Shown one piece after another: positions 4,575-11,641 of a DNA stretch of 28,451 nt. Position numbers and translations under genes: made by a program. Each line of letters starts with the position of its first letter. Within the stretch, counting starts at the first letter, position 1. The stretch lies in IMG/VR virus record IMGVR_UViG_3300021139_000099, positions 1 through 28,451 of that record; one strand, 5' to 3'. This DNA comes from a virus. The notes under the pieces were generated by a model. It made no database searches. It had not been told where the DNA came from and worked only from the letters and a program-made list of their open reading frames with translations.

Positions 4575-4920
4575 GTCGCGCGCCAAGGGAACTAAGTTCG
4601 AATCAGAGGTCGTGGCGTATCTACGAGAGAACGGCTTCCCTGATGCCGAGAGAACTGGCAGCGCCGACTTTGGCGGCGGTGACATCAAAGGGACCCCGTT
4701 TGCAATCGAATGCAAGAATCAGCAAGCCATGGCTCTGGCGTCATGGGTTGACCAGTCCAGGGAGACTGGGCGCAGGATAGCCAAGTTTCCGTTCCTGGTC
4801 CACAAGAGAGTTCGCAAACCAATCAAGAACGCATATGTGACCCTAGAGTTGCAAGACCTCGTGTGGTTCGCTCGTAACGCCGGCTCGTTGAGCAAAGGAT
4901 CTTTGCCACCGTACCCTTGA
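4567..4920 (+). CDS. Hjc-like PD-(D/E)xK endonuclease (Holliday junction resolvase family)
   Basis: This 117-aa protein fits the archaeal-type Holliday junction resolvase / PD-(D/E)xK fold. It has KGTKFESEVVAYLRENGF with the N-terminal Glu, then RTGSADFGGGDIKG with the catalytic Asp, then FAIECKNQ with the ExK pair, and a downstream Gln/Trp helix. The length is normal for the family. In phages such enzymes cut branched DNA before packaging or act in recombination. ATG 4567 is chosen over the upstream TTG 4558 because it overlaps the previous stop and begins the conserved basic segment. The last codons overlap the -35 of the next promoter (TTGACA at 4917). Confidence 0.8.
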   Translation: MSKSRAKGTKFESEVVAYLRENGFPDAERTGSADFGGGDIKGTPFAIECKNQQAMALASWVDQSRETGRRIAKFPFLVHKRVRKPIKNAYVTLELQDLVWFARNAGSLSKGSLPPYP

Positions 4921-4945
4921 CATAACTGCACTTCTGTGCAATAAT
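4917..4945 (+). promoter_or_regulatory. extended -10 promoter upstream of the packaging genes
   Basis: TTGACA (4917-4922), 17 nt ending in TTCTGTGC, and AATAAT (4940-4945) form a strong extended -10 promoter. The TTCTGTGC before the -10 is identical to that of the promoter at 2277. The predicted start is about 4951, just before a terminator-like hairpin. Confidence 0.78.
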
Positions 4946-4956
4946 GATTGTAGGAG

Positions 4957-4980
4957 AGGCGCCCTCAGGGGCGTCTTTCT
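4957..4980 (+). terminator. terminator-like hairpin directly after a promoter (attenuator candidate)
   Basis: AGGCGCCC (4957-4964) pairs with GGGCGTCT (4969-4976) across a TCAG loop, giving 8 bp with one G-T wobble, and runs into TTTCTT. It starts about 6 nt after the expected transcription start and 27 nt before the next ATG. It could cut transcripts to a leader of about 30 nt, or stabilise the mRNA 5' end. Confidence 0.6.
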
Positions 4981-5003
4981 TCGTATCTATAGGGGGAAAT
5001 CAG

Positions 5004-5597
5004 ATGGCAAAACCTTTGAGTCGCAGGGCACAGCAGCGGCGCGACCGAATTCTCGAGAGTTTGTCAAATACTGCCGTCTTGCTCTCCAAGATCAAGGCCG
5101 AGGACGTCGAGGAACTCATCCGACGCGACGCCATCGAGGTCGACGGCTCCTCCGGTGGCGGAATCGACATTGGCATGCCCCGGAGCGCTTCGAGCAATTC
5201 TTCGTCGCCCGTCGAGCGGGCTGTCATCGCCAAGATGGAGGGCAAGGGTCTCAAGGACCCCGTGCGGGCCGAAGTTAAGTCCGTCGAGCGAAACATCATT
5301 GACGGCGAGCACAGTTTCATCCGAGCGTTGCAGAGCATTGTCATGTTGCGAGACGGAGTGGAGAAGCAGCGCCAGCGCTCGCAGGCGTCAGCGCCATGCG
5401 AGGTTTGCGAGATACTTCCGGCAGCCAAGCAAGCCTTGTGCCTGGACGATTGGGCCGACTGGGTTGCTAACGGAGCGCCCGACCGCCAGCGATGGGTTGC
5501 CTACAAGACGAAGGCCCGTTCTAGCGACGGCAAGATCCTCGTCACCGAGCAGCCCCCTGCACGGCACCCCGCTCGTACCCTTGACAATCAGAAATAG
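5004..5597 (+). CDS. hypothetical protein with Cys-rich C-terminal segment; possible small terminase or DNA-binding protein
   Basis: This 197-aa protein starts at ATG 5004 behind AGGGGG; the ATG at 4944 lies inside the -10 box and is rejected. The N-terminus is basic and helical (around LSRRAQQRRDRI). A Gly/Ser-rich linker occupies about residues 48-70 and a helical segment about 72-125. A Cys pair, CEVC (132-135), is followed by LCLDDWADWV, resembling a partial zinc-binding module. It precedes terminase by two small genes, the usual place of a small terminase subunit, but no helix-turn-helix is evident. The function is left open. Confidence 0.7.
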   Translation: MAKPLSRRAQQRRDRILESLSNTAVLLSKIKAEDVEELIRRDAIEVDGSSGGGIDIGMPRSASSNSSSPVERAVIAKMEGKGLKDPVRAEVKSVERNIIDGEHSFIRALQSIVMLRDGVEKQRQRSQASAPCEVCEILPAAKQALCLDDWADWVANGAPDRQRWVAYKTKARSSDGKILVTEQPPARHPARTLDNQK

Positions 5598-5608
5598 TGT
5601 GATATAGT
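5581..5608 (+). promoter_or_regulatory. extended -10 promoter before the terminase cluster
   Basis: TTGACA (5581-5586), a 16-nt spacer ending in TGTGA, and TATAGT (5603-5608) form a strong match. It overlaps the end of the 5004 gene. The expected start, at about 5614-5615, falls just inside the 59-aa gene that begins at 5610, so the promoter probably serves the 5789 gene and terminase. Confidence 0.65.
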
Positions 5609-5609
5609 G

Positions 5610-5789
5610 ATGAGTGAGACTAGGGACACCTCCGTACCCCCCACACCCAACGAACTGTTGATGCTCGGATTCGAGCCTTGGCAGGTCTCCGAATGCGCGA
5701 GACTGCCGGCGGCTCTCCAGTGGGAGGCTCACGATCTTTTCATCAGACGACTGATGAGCAACGACGACGTAGAGGACCTAAGATTCTAA
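5610..5789 (+). CDS. small hypothetical protein
   Basis: This 59-aa protein begins at ATG 5610, or at GTG 5607. The N-terminal third is Pro/Thr-rich. The rest (LMLGFEPWQVSECARLPAA, then HDLFIRRLMS) is helical and may be a small protein-interaction domain. No family is recognised. The start overlaps the -10 box of the 5581 promoter, so full-length product needs read-through from further upstream. A shorter start at ATG 5661 is possible. The end overlaps the next gene as TAATG. Confidence 0.6.
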   Translation: MSETRDTSVPPTPNELLMLGFEPWQVSECARLPAALQWEAHDLFIRRLMSNDDVEDLRF

Positions 5790-6100
5790 TGAGCGAAGAC
5801 CTCAACACCCCATCACCAGCCGAGCAATCGATAGCCGACCAGGTCAACCGCATTGTTGGGCGCGCAGAACTAGAAGCGCGCGAGATGATCGGCGACGCTC
5901 GGTACGACGAAATGCTCGAATCCGCAAAGCGGACGGAGCAAGTTCAACTCGCCAACTCCATCGCCAACGCAGAAGCGTTAGTGGGGATGGCCAAATCTCG
6001 AGAAGCCCTCGCCGGCTTGCTCAACTCCGTGTCGCTCTTTGTTTTGTCGGGTGCTCTTTGCACCGTAGCGCTGGTGGCCAAGTACATCATCGTAGGATAA
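5789..6100 (+). CDS. hypothetical protein with C-terminal membrane helix
   Basis: This 103-aa protein starts at ATG 5789 in a TAATG junction. Residues about 12-75 are predicted helical and charged, with many Glu, Ala and Arg. Residues about 80-101 are hydrophobic (around VSLFVLSGALCTVALVAKY) and form a single C-terminal membrane anchor. There is no signal peptide. It sits immediately upstream of terminase, with two bases between its stop and that ATG. A tail-anchored protein between the regulatory and packaging genes is unusual. Lysis, superinfection or membrane-tethering roles are possible, but none is supported by a motif. Confidence 0.7.
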   Translation: MSEDLNTPSPAEQSIADQVNRIVGRAELEAREMIGDARYDEMLESAKRTEQVQLANSIANAEALVGMAKSREALAGLLNSVSLFVLSGALCTVALVAKYIIVG

Positions 6101-6102
6101 GC

Positions 6103-7635
6103 ATGGCAATCAATTTTGGTGACCGCATTTCGGCGACTATTAAGCCGCCCGAGATCGACGTTTTCGAAAAGATCGGTTACACGCCCCACGAGCGTCAGCG
6201 TGTTTTCCACCAGGCTTCGGCCGAGCGCCTCGATGCCATCCTTTACGGGGGCGCGGCGGGTGGTGGCAAATCTGCCGCTATGCTCATGGACGCCATCTGG
6301 AACGCCGTCAACTTCCCTGGAATGCGAATCGGCTGTTTCCGACGCACCTATAACGAGTTGGAAGAATCCTTCATTTCGCAGTTGGCGAAGTGGGGATACG
6401 CCGCCGTCCTGGGTGGTCGCTGGAACGAAACCAAGAAGGTTCTCACCTTCCCCAACGGTTCAGTCATCAACTTTACTTACGCTGAAAGCCTGAAAGACGC
6501 ATCCCGAATCCTCGGTGGTGAGTACCAGGCATTCTACATTGACGAGGCGAGCCTCATGCTCCCCGGCGTCATCCAGCACATCGAGGAACGTTTGCGTTCC
6601 GGTGACAAACTTGTTCCCGTCATCGGCTTGCGGCTATCGTCCAACCCGGGCGGCATCGGACACAAGTACCTCAAGGACCGCTTCATCAACCCCACCAAGC
6701 GTGGTAAGGTCCGACACACCGAGCGCATCGAGGGAACCAGCACGACCCGAACGGTCGCCTACATTCCCGCCAAGGCTACCGACAACCCTCACATCAACGA
6801 GGGCTATGACGCGGTCCTCAACTCAATCCCCGATCCTCAGCGCCGAGCCGCAATGCGCGACGGCGACTGGGATGCGATGGTCGGGCAGTTCTTCCCGCAA
6901 TGGTCGTATGCACGACACGTTGTGCCATCGTTTGCTGTTCCAAAAGAGTGGCAACGCTACGCAGGAATCGACTACGGAGTCTCCGCCCCCTTCGCTTGCG
7001 TCTGGGGGTCCCCAGACCAAGACGGCCGGCTCTGGGTATACAGGGAGATTTACGCTACAGGCTTGTACTCGGAAGACCAGGCTAAGGCGATTATCGGTGC
7101 CGAAAAAGACGCCGGAGAGAACGAAGTCATGCACTATGCGGACCCATCTATGTGGGGGAACCGTGGCACGACTTACACCATCGCAGACGATTACGGACTC
7201 AATGGGTGCGGAATCATTCAGGCCGACAATAACCGCATTAACGGTTGGGCTCGAGTCCACTACTTTTTTAACGATGGACCTGCTTGCGAATACCACCGAA
7301 GCATGGGATGGAAGACATGCCCTATGCTCCACGTCTTCGAAGACAAGTGCCCCATGTTCATCGAAACCATTCCGACGCTCCCGCGCGACCCCGTCAAGCC
7401 TGACGACGCTGCGACCAAGAACGTTGACGACCACATACCCGACGCCCTGCGCTACATGTGCATGGCGGTCGGCAACTATGCTCGACCAATCTTTCACGAT
7501 GCGGAGATCAAGACACCGACTACTGGCCTTCCGGAGACCATGACCCAAGACACCCCCCAGCGTTCTAACGAGCCTGAATTCACGCTTCACGGCGGGGGAC
7601 GTTTTGTTGGCAACCTCGGGCTGAACATCCTCTAG
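6103..7635 (+). CDS. terL: terminase large subunit
   Basis: This 510-aa protein has the two-domain organisation of TerL. The ATPase part contains Walker A GGAAGGGKSA at about residues 49-58, an adenine-binding Gln/Arg region before it (HERQRVFH), and Walker B FYIDEAS at about 144-150. The RNase H-like nuclease part has GIDYG at about 287-291 and a later HYADPSMW and DDHIPDALRYM supplying acidic residues. TerL translocates DNA into the prohead using ATP and cuts the concatemer. ATG 6103 with TAGGA upstream is chosen over the 6058 frame start, which overlaps the previous gene. The portal follows 13 nt later. All key motifs are intact. Confidence 0.96.
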   Translation: MAINFGDRISATIKPPEIDVFEKIGYTPHERQRVFHQASAERLDAILYGGAAGGGKSAAMLMDAIWNAVNFPGMRIGCFRRTYNELEESFISQLAKWGYAAVLGGRWNETKKVLTFPNGSVINFTYAESLKDASRILGGEYQAFYIDEASLMLPGVIQHIEERLRSGDKLVPVIGLRLSSNPGGIGHKYLKDRFINPTKRGKVRHTERIEGTSTTRTVAYIPAKATDNPHINEGYDAVLNSIPDPQRRAAMRDGDWDAMVGQFFPQWSYARHVVPSFAVPKEWQRYAGIDYGVSAPFACVWGSPDQDGRLWVYREIYATGLYSEDQAKAIIGAEKDAGENEVMHYADPSMWGNRGTTYTIADDYGLNGCGIIQADNNRINGWARVHYFFNDGPACEYHRSMGWKTCPMLHVFEDKCPMFIETIPTLPRDPVKPDDAATKNVDDHIPDALRYMCMAVGNYARPIFHDAEIKTPTTGLPETMTQDTPQRSNEPEFTLHGGGRFVGNLGLNIL

Positions 7636-7648
7636 GAGAGAACATACA

Positions 7649-9097
7649 ATGCCATCTTTTAGAGGGGAACTCGCCGAGTTCGTCAGTCACTCCATCGCTA
7701 CGGTAGAAGAGGGGCGCCGCCCCAAGTCTCCAAAGCGTACAGGATGGGGAGTCGGCATTCCAGTTGGTGGCTCAACCGCCGTCAACCCGGGCTCCAATCT
7801 TACCGCCGGCTCCATGGACCGCGGAACCTTCATGCAGCAACTACTCCAGGCGTACCTTGCGTGCACCTGGTCGTCTGCCTGCGTTGACGTCATTGCCCGT
7901 ACTTGCACCGCTGGTGGCCTAGACGTTGTCTACGAGACCAAGCCCTATGGGTCTCCCGAGATCCCGGAAGCCCCGCCGGAAGTTCGCGAAATTCAAGAAT
8001 TGCTGAAGTTCGTGAACCCCGAAAATGACATACGTCAGTTGATGCGTACCGTCATTACTGACCTCATGATTTTTGGAGACTCCTTCACGGAGGTCGTATG
8101 GGTCGCCGGCAAGCCTGCCGCACTCTACCCGCTCGACCCGACTACCATCACCGTCCTGGCGGACGAACATGGCACCGTGACGGGGTTCCAACAGCAAACT
8201 CAGACGAACCGCAAAGCGTATTTTGCGCCAAAGCAGATCATCCACGTCAAGTTTGACTCTCCTGGCGACACTCTTTACGGCGTGTCTCCCACGCAGAAGA
8301 ACATCCTCCCGATTACGTCGTGGCTTTTTGCCGCCGCGCTGGTCAAGGAAACAATGAAGAAGGGCGACCCACTCCGCGCCCACGTCGACTGGCCTATCGC
8401 CCTGCCCGAATCGGAGCGCTCACGCTTCTCCCAGCAGTACAGCATTCGCAACATGGGCGCGCGCAACATTGGTAACCTCTTCGAAACGAAGGGTGGGGCC
8501 GTTGTCCACGAACTCGGCATCAACCAGATTAGTAACTGGGAAGGCGTTTTGCAGCGCCGTCGAGACGAGATTTGCTCCGGCTACGGTGTTCCGCCTTCCA
8601 AGGTGGGAATCATCGAAGCGGGTAACCTCGGTGGTGGAACCGGAACCCAGCAAGACAAGTCGTTTCGAGTCAACACCTGCGGCCCAATTCAGGAAATCGT
8701 GCTCGAGAAGTTTTCGTTTGCCCTCCTGTACCAAACTTACGGCATTGCCGACTGGTACCTCAAGTTCGGCGCAGTCGACTGGCGAGACGACGAAGTCATC
8801 GAGAACATTCGTGACCAGCGCATCCGCAACGGTGTGTGGGTTCTTAACCGAGCCCGTACAGACGTCGGCGAGCCGCCCGTTGAGGGTGGTGACGACCCGG
8901 TCCTGGTCGACCGACAGAACATGGTTCTGTGGAAGCACCTTTCCGACCTCTCCGAGGCTAATTTGGAGATTGCCCAGGTTGCCGGCCAACCCAAGAATGC
9001 ACCTGTACAGGGGAACACCAACCCCGACGCTGGCGCCAAGGGAGGCCAGGCAACTGGAGCACCCGAAGCACCTCCTTCACCAGGGGCAACCAAGTAG
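7649..9097 (+). CDS. portal protein
   Basis: This 482-aa protein resembles HK97-type phage portal proteins. It forms the dodecameric ring at one capsid vertex through which DNA enters and to which the neck attaches. Supporting stretches are the N-terminal WSSACVDVIARTC helix, LMIFGDSFTEVVW with the following LYPLDPTTITV, IIHVKFDSP with GVSPTQKNI, and the clip/stem region ICSGYGVPPSKVGI. The C-terminus is Gly/Pro/Ala-rich and flexible. Length and position directly after terminase are normal. AGGAG 10-14 nt upstream of ATG 7649 sets the start. The next gene starts one base after the stop. Confidence 0.92.
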   Translation: MPSFRGELAEFVSHSIATVEEGRRPKSPKRTGWGVGIPVGGSTAVNPGSNLTAGSMDRGTFMQQLLQAYLACTWSSACVDVIARTCTAGGLDVVYETKPYGSPEIPEAPPEVREIQELLKFVNPENDIRQLMRTVITDLMIFGDSFTEVVWVAGKPAALYPLDPTTITVLADEHGTVTGFQQQTQTNRKAYFAPKQIIHVKFDSPGDTLYGVSPTQKNILPITSWLFAAALVKETMKKGDPLRAHVDWPIALPESERSRFSQQYSIRNMGARNIGNLFETKGGAVVHELGINQISNWEGVLQRRRDEICSGYGVPPSKVGIIEAGNLGGGTGTQQDKSFRVNTCGPIQEIVLEKFSFALLYQTYGIADWYLKFGAVDWRDDEVIENIRDQRIRNGVWVLNRARTDVGEPPVEGGDDPVLVDRQNMVLWKHLSDLSEANLEIAQVAGQPKNAPVQGNTNPDAGAKGGQATGAPEAPPSPGATK

Positions 9098-9259
9098 ATG
9101 ATCGACAACCCCGAAGAATTCGAAGAGACCGAAGAGGTCATGGGTGAAGTCCTGGGCGACCTTTTGCTCGGCGGCGCCAGTCCGTACGGTCAACTCACTC
9201 CCTACGCGGGACTGACGGCGGCCAAGGCGGCCGCACTGGTTAGCAAGCAGATTGCCTAA
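9098..9259 (+). CDS. small hypothetical protein between portal and capsid genes
   Basis: This 53-aa protein starts at ATG 9098 directly after the portal stop and ends in a TAATG junction with the next gene. The N-terminus is acidic (NPEEFEETEEVMGEV) and the C-terminus is Ala/Leu-rich and helical. Its tight spacing on both sides and fully open frame support it. Perhaps it is a head-assembly accessory; no family is recognised. Confidence 0.65.
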   Translation: MIDNPEEFEETEEVMGEVLGDLLLGGASPYGQLTPYAGLTAAKAAALVSKQIA

Positions 9260-9747
9260 TGTCCTCCGGGAACTATCTCGGACGTGCTGGCGCGTATGCC
9301 ATGCACCACAAATACAGGTCAGGCAACCAGACCTCGGCGCAGTTAGAGGCCGAACGCCTGAACCTTCTGAAAGCCAGGTTGGCCAAGGGCCATTCTCGGC
9401 ACACTTCGGCTGAGCCGTACAGATCCTTTAGAGCCAGCACCGTCAAAAGTCGCGGGGCTCAAGGAACGCTGTGGGCGTACAACGAACGCTACCTCGCCGG
9501 CATGAAGCACAGAGCCCTCGGAACTAGATGGCTTGCTTACAAAAAGAAGGTCAGCCTTCCTGGTGTGCACATCAACGGCATACCCAAGAGGTTCCAGTCA
9601 GACATCAGTCCTGGCGGTTACGACTCCAGGACGCGCTGGGGTAGAGCCCGGCGACACAAGTTTAAGTCCCGCCTCGTGGTTCACTCTCACAGACGCCAGC
9701 AGGTAAAGCGCTGGAAGTTCCGTGGCAAGAAATTCACTCCGAGGTAG
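9259..9747 (+). CDS. very basic hypothetical protein in the head cluster
   Basis: This 162-aa protein is extremely rich in Lys and Arg, with a basic C-terminal half (RTRWGRARRHKFKSR and HRRQQVKRWKFRGKK) and many Tyr and His residues. It has no acidic clusters and no membrane segment. It lies between portal and protease, where phages often place head-morphogenesis or internal proteins. The charge suggests DNA binding, for example a packaged or capsid-internal protein, but this is inference. ATG 9259 is set by the TAATG junction. Only 28 nt separate it from the protease gene. Confidence 0.7.
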   Translation: MSSGNYLGRAGAYAMHHKYRSGNQTSAQLEAERLNLLKARLAKGHSRHTSAEPYRSFRASTVKSRGAQGTLWAYNERYLAGMKHRALGTRWLAYKKKVSLPGVHINGIPKRFQSDISPGGYDSRTRWGRARRHKFKSRLVVHSHRRQQVKRWKFRGKKFTPR

Positions 9748-9775
9748 GCCCCACCACTCTAAGGAGCAATCCAGA

Positions 9776-11584
9776 ATGACTTCCAAGTTGGCCGCTCGAG
9801 TTAGCGGTACCTTTCTCCGCCCCGGCGTCTCTAAGAACAAGAAATTGTACACTGCTGAGAACATCGGGCGCGCCGTTGCTCGAATGCAGGAATCGCTAGC
9901 GAATCCCGAAAGCGATGCCCTTACCTCGTACGCCAGTCACAAGGACGCGCGCGACGACAACTCACTGATGAAGGTGGGCCGCATTACAAAGGTGGATCAA
10001 CTCCCCGATGGAAGCGCCACTTTCGAAGCAGAGATTGTTGCCACTGCGGCCGGCCGCGACATTGCTCTTTTGGCCGACGCCGATCTTGCTCGCCAAGTTT
10101 CCATTCGTGGAGGCTGGGTTGGTGACTTCGAGGTAGTTGAAAACAATGGCGAGATGGTCCTGACTGCGCCCGACATCCAAATTGACGGCATCGACTTCAC
10201 TGGCCGTCCGGGAGTCTCCGGCGCCATGATCGAGAAAGTGGAACTGTTTGAGTCTTTCGACCCGGAAGATGAGAGCAATCGCGTCATCCTCGAGTCCGTT
10301 GAGAGCGACGACATTGTCATTACCCGCGAGATCTTCGAAGAGGTCGTGGAGCCCGACGAAGAGGCCGTGAGCGAAAGCCAGCGCGACCTCATCGAGAGCG
10401 TGACCGAGACCGTCATACGCGAACTCATGGAAAAGGACTCCTCTAAGCCCTACGGCGACGTCAAGTACGCCGACCCCGGCTACCAGTCCGACAAGAAAAA
10501 GCGCTATCCGATTGACAGCGCCAAGCACGTCCGCGCCGCCTGGTCGTACATCAACGAAAGCAAGAACACCGAGCCATACACCCCGGCTCAGTTGCAGCGA
10601 ATCAAGTCGCGCATCAAGTCGGCCGCCAAAAAGTTCGGCATCGACGTCCAGGAAGAGTTCAACACCCTGGTCAATGACATGCAGGCGGTTCTCGAGGCCT
10701 ACGCCTCCATGTCACTAGACAACAACGCAGCCAACATCAGCATTAGCGGCTACGACATTGATCCCGACAATCTTGCTTCGACCGCCACCCTGATCGCCGC
10801 AGCCGCCGTCCTGGCGCTGAACACACTCGACCCTGATGCCGACGGAGACGTCGTCACCCCGGGCGAGGCTGCCGAAGAGTCCTTCGGAACCAAAACGCCG
10901 GCCACCAACGCCGACAAGTCCGTTCCATGCCCTGCGTGCGAGGCCGAGATGCCTGCCGCTGCCCTTTACTGCCCCACCTGCGGGCAGCCAGTACCAATCA
11001 CCGAGTCGACGTCCGACAAGGAAGACAATCAACCACAGGAGGAAGTCGACATGACGACCGAAAGCACCGAGGCTAACGCTAAGGATGAGACGGCGACTGA
11101 AGAGTCTGCCGCTCCCACCTTCAGCGCAGCCGACCTCAAGGCCATTGCCTCTGCCGTTGCGGAGATTTTGAAGCCGACCATCGAGTCCGAGGAAGCCCCC
11201 AAGGCCGACGAAGACGAGGACAACGAAGACGGCGAGGAAGCCCCCGCCGAAGAGACCGCCGCGGCCGAAGAGTCCGCAGCCCCCAAGGAGAATGAAGTGA
11301 GCGAGAGCATCACCCTGACGCCCGACCAGTTGAAGGCGATTGTCACCCAAAGCATCGAAGAGAGCCGCCGGAACGAAGTCGCCGACTATCGCCGTAGCGG
11401 CGGTGGACGAGTTGGTCATGTGACCAGTCGTGCCGCTACCGAGAGTTTCGACGGCGATGACGAAGACGCGGTGCGCCGTGTCTCCGAAATGAAGTCGGCT
11501 GACTTCCGTGACCACGCCCGTTCGGTGTGGGAATCCCAGCCGTTTTTCAACAACCTGTTTCAGCGCGCCGACCGCGGCTTCTAG
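9776..11584 (+). CDS. prohead protease-scaffold fusion protein
   Basis: This 602-aa protein combines several parts. Residues about 1-165 look like a prohead maturation serine protease: a conserved His in YASHKDARDDNSLMKVG at about 54 and a Ser in QVSIRGGW at about 109, the spacing of S78/S80-type assembly proteases. Residues about 222-300 (from KPYGDVKYADPG) are a small domain seen with phage proteases (DUF6582-like). A zinc ribbon CPAC...CPTC lies at about 385-405. The rest is an acidic, Ala/Glu-rich scaffold-like tail ending in the WESQPFFNNLFQR peptide. AAGGAG before ATG 9776 decides the start. A second in-frame start lies at 11051. Confidence 0.85.
   Translation: MTSKLAARVSGTFLRPGVSKNKKLYTAENIGRAVARMQESLANPESDALTSYASHKDARDDNSLMKVGRITKVDQLPDGSATFEAEIVATAAGRDIALLADADLARQVSIRGGWVGDFEVVENNGEMVLTAPDIQIDGIDFTGRPGVSGAMIEKVELFESFDPEDESNRVILESVESDDIVITREIFEEVVEPDEEAVSESQRDLIESVTETVIRELMEKDSSKPYGDVKYADPGYQSDKKKRYPIDSAKHVRAAWSYINESKNTEPYTPAQLQRIKSRIKSAAKKFGIDVQEEFNTLVNDMQAVLEAYASMSLDNNAANISISGYDIDPDNLASTATLIAAAAVLALNTLDPDADGDVVTPGEAAEESFGTKTPATNADKSVPCPACEAEMPAAALYCPTCGQPVPITESTSDKEDNQPQEEVDMTTESTEANAKDETATEESAAPTFSAADLKAIASAVAEILKPTIESEEAPKADEDEDNEDGEEAPAEETAAAEESAAPKENEVSESITLTPDQLKAIVTQSIEESRRNEVADYRRSGGGRVGHVTSRAATESFDGDDEDAVRRVSEMKSADFRDHARSVWESQPFFNNLFQRADRGF
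11051..11584 (+). CDS. nested scaffolding protein (internal start in the protease gene)
   Basis: An in-frame ATG at 11051 is preceded by a perfect AGGAGG (11037-11042) with 8 nt spacing, stronger than most starts in the window. It would give a separate 177-aa protein: acidic Thr/Glu/Ala-rich, helical and of low complexity, with segments FSAADLKAIASAVAEIL and LTPDQLKAIVTQSIEES, then a C-terminal Arg/Phe-rich tail. These are features of phage scaffolding proteins. The arrangement matches lambda C/Nu3, where scaffold is made from an internal start in the protease gene. The capsid gene follows after 57 nt. Confidence 0.72.
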   Translation: MTTESTEANAKDETATEESAAPTFSAADLKAIASAVAEILKPTIESEEAPKADEDEDNEDGEEAPAEETAAAEESAAPKENEVSESITLTPDQLKAIVTQSIEESRRNEVADYRRSGGGRVGHVTSRAATESFDGDDEDAVRRVSEMKSADFRDHARSVWESQPFFNNLFQRADRGF

Positions 11585-11641
11585 CAACACCAGTCCGAAT
11601 CAAACCAACAGAACTAAGTTCATCAACAAGGAGAATGGCAA

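Noticed and set aside
2312-4920. Toxin-antitoxin or restriction-modification system in the accessory operon
   Set aside because: No methyltransferase, toxin fold or antitoxin-type DNA-binding motif is visible. The nuclease is a resolvase-like protein with phage context.
4944-5003. Upstream ATG start (4944) for the 5004 gene
   Set aside because: The ATG lies inside the -10 box and upstream of the predicted transcript start. The added residues encode the hairpin, and the 5004 ATG has its own AGGGGG.
10715-11590. Long minus-strand frame (291 aa) opposite the protease-scaffold gene
   Set aside because: It is an antisense shadow of acidic, GC-biased plus-strand codons. Its Gly/Leu/Val-rich composition and lack of start signals argue against a gene.
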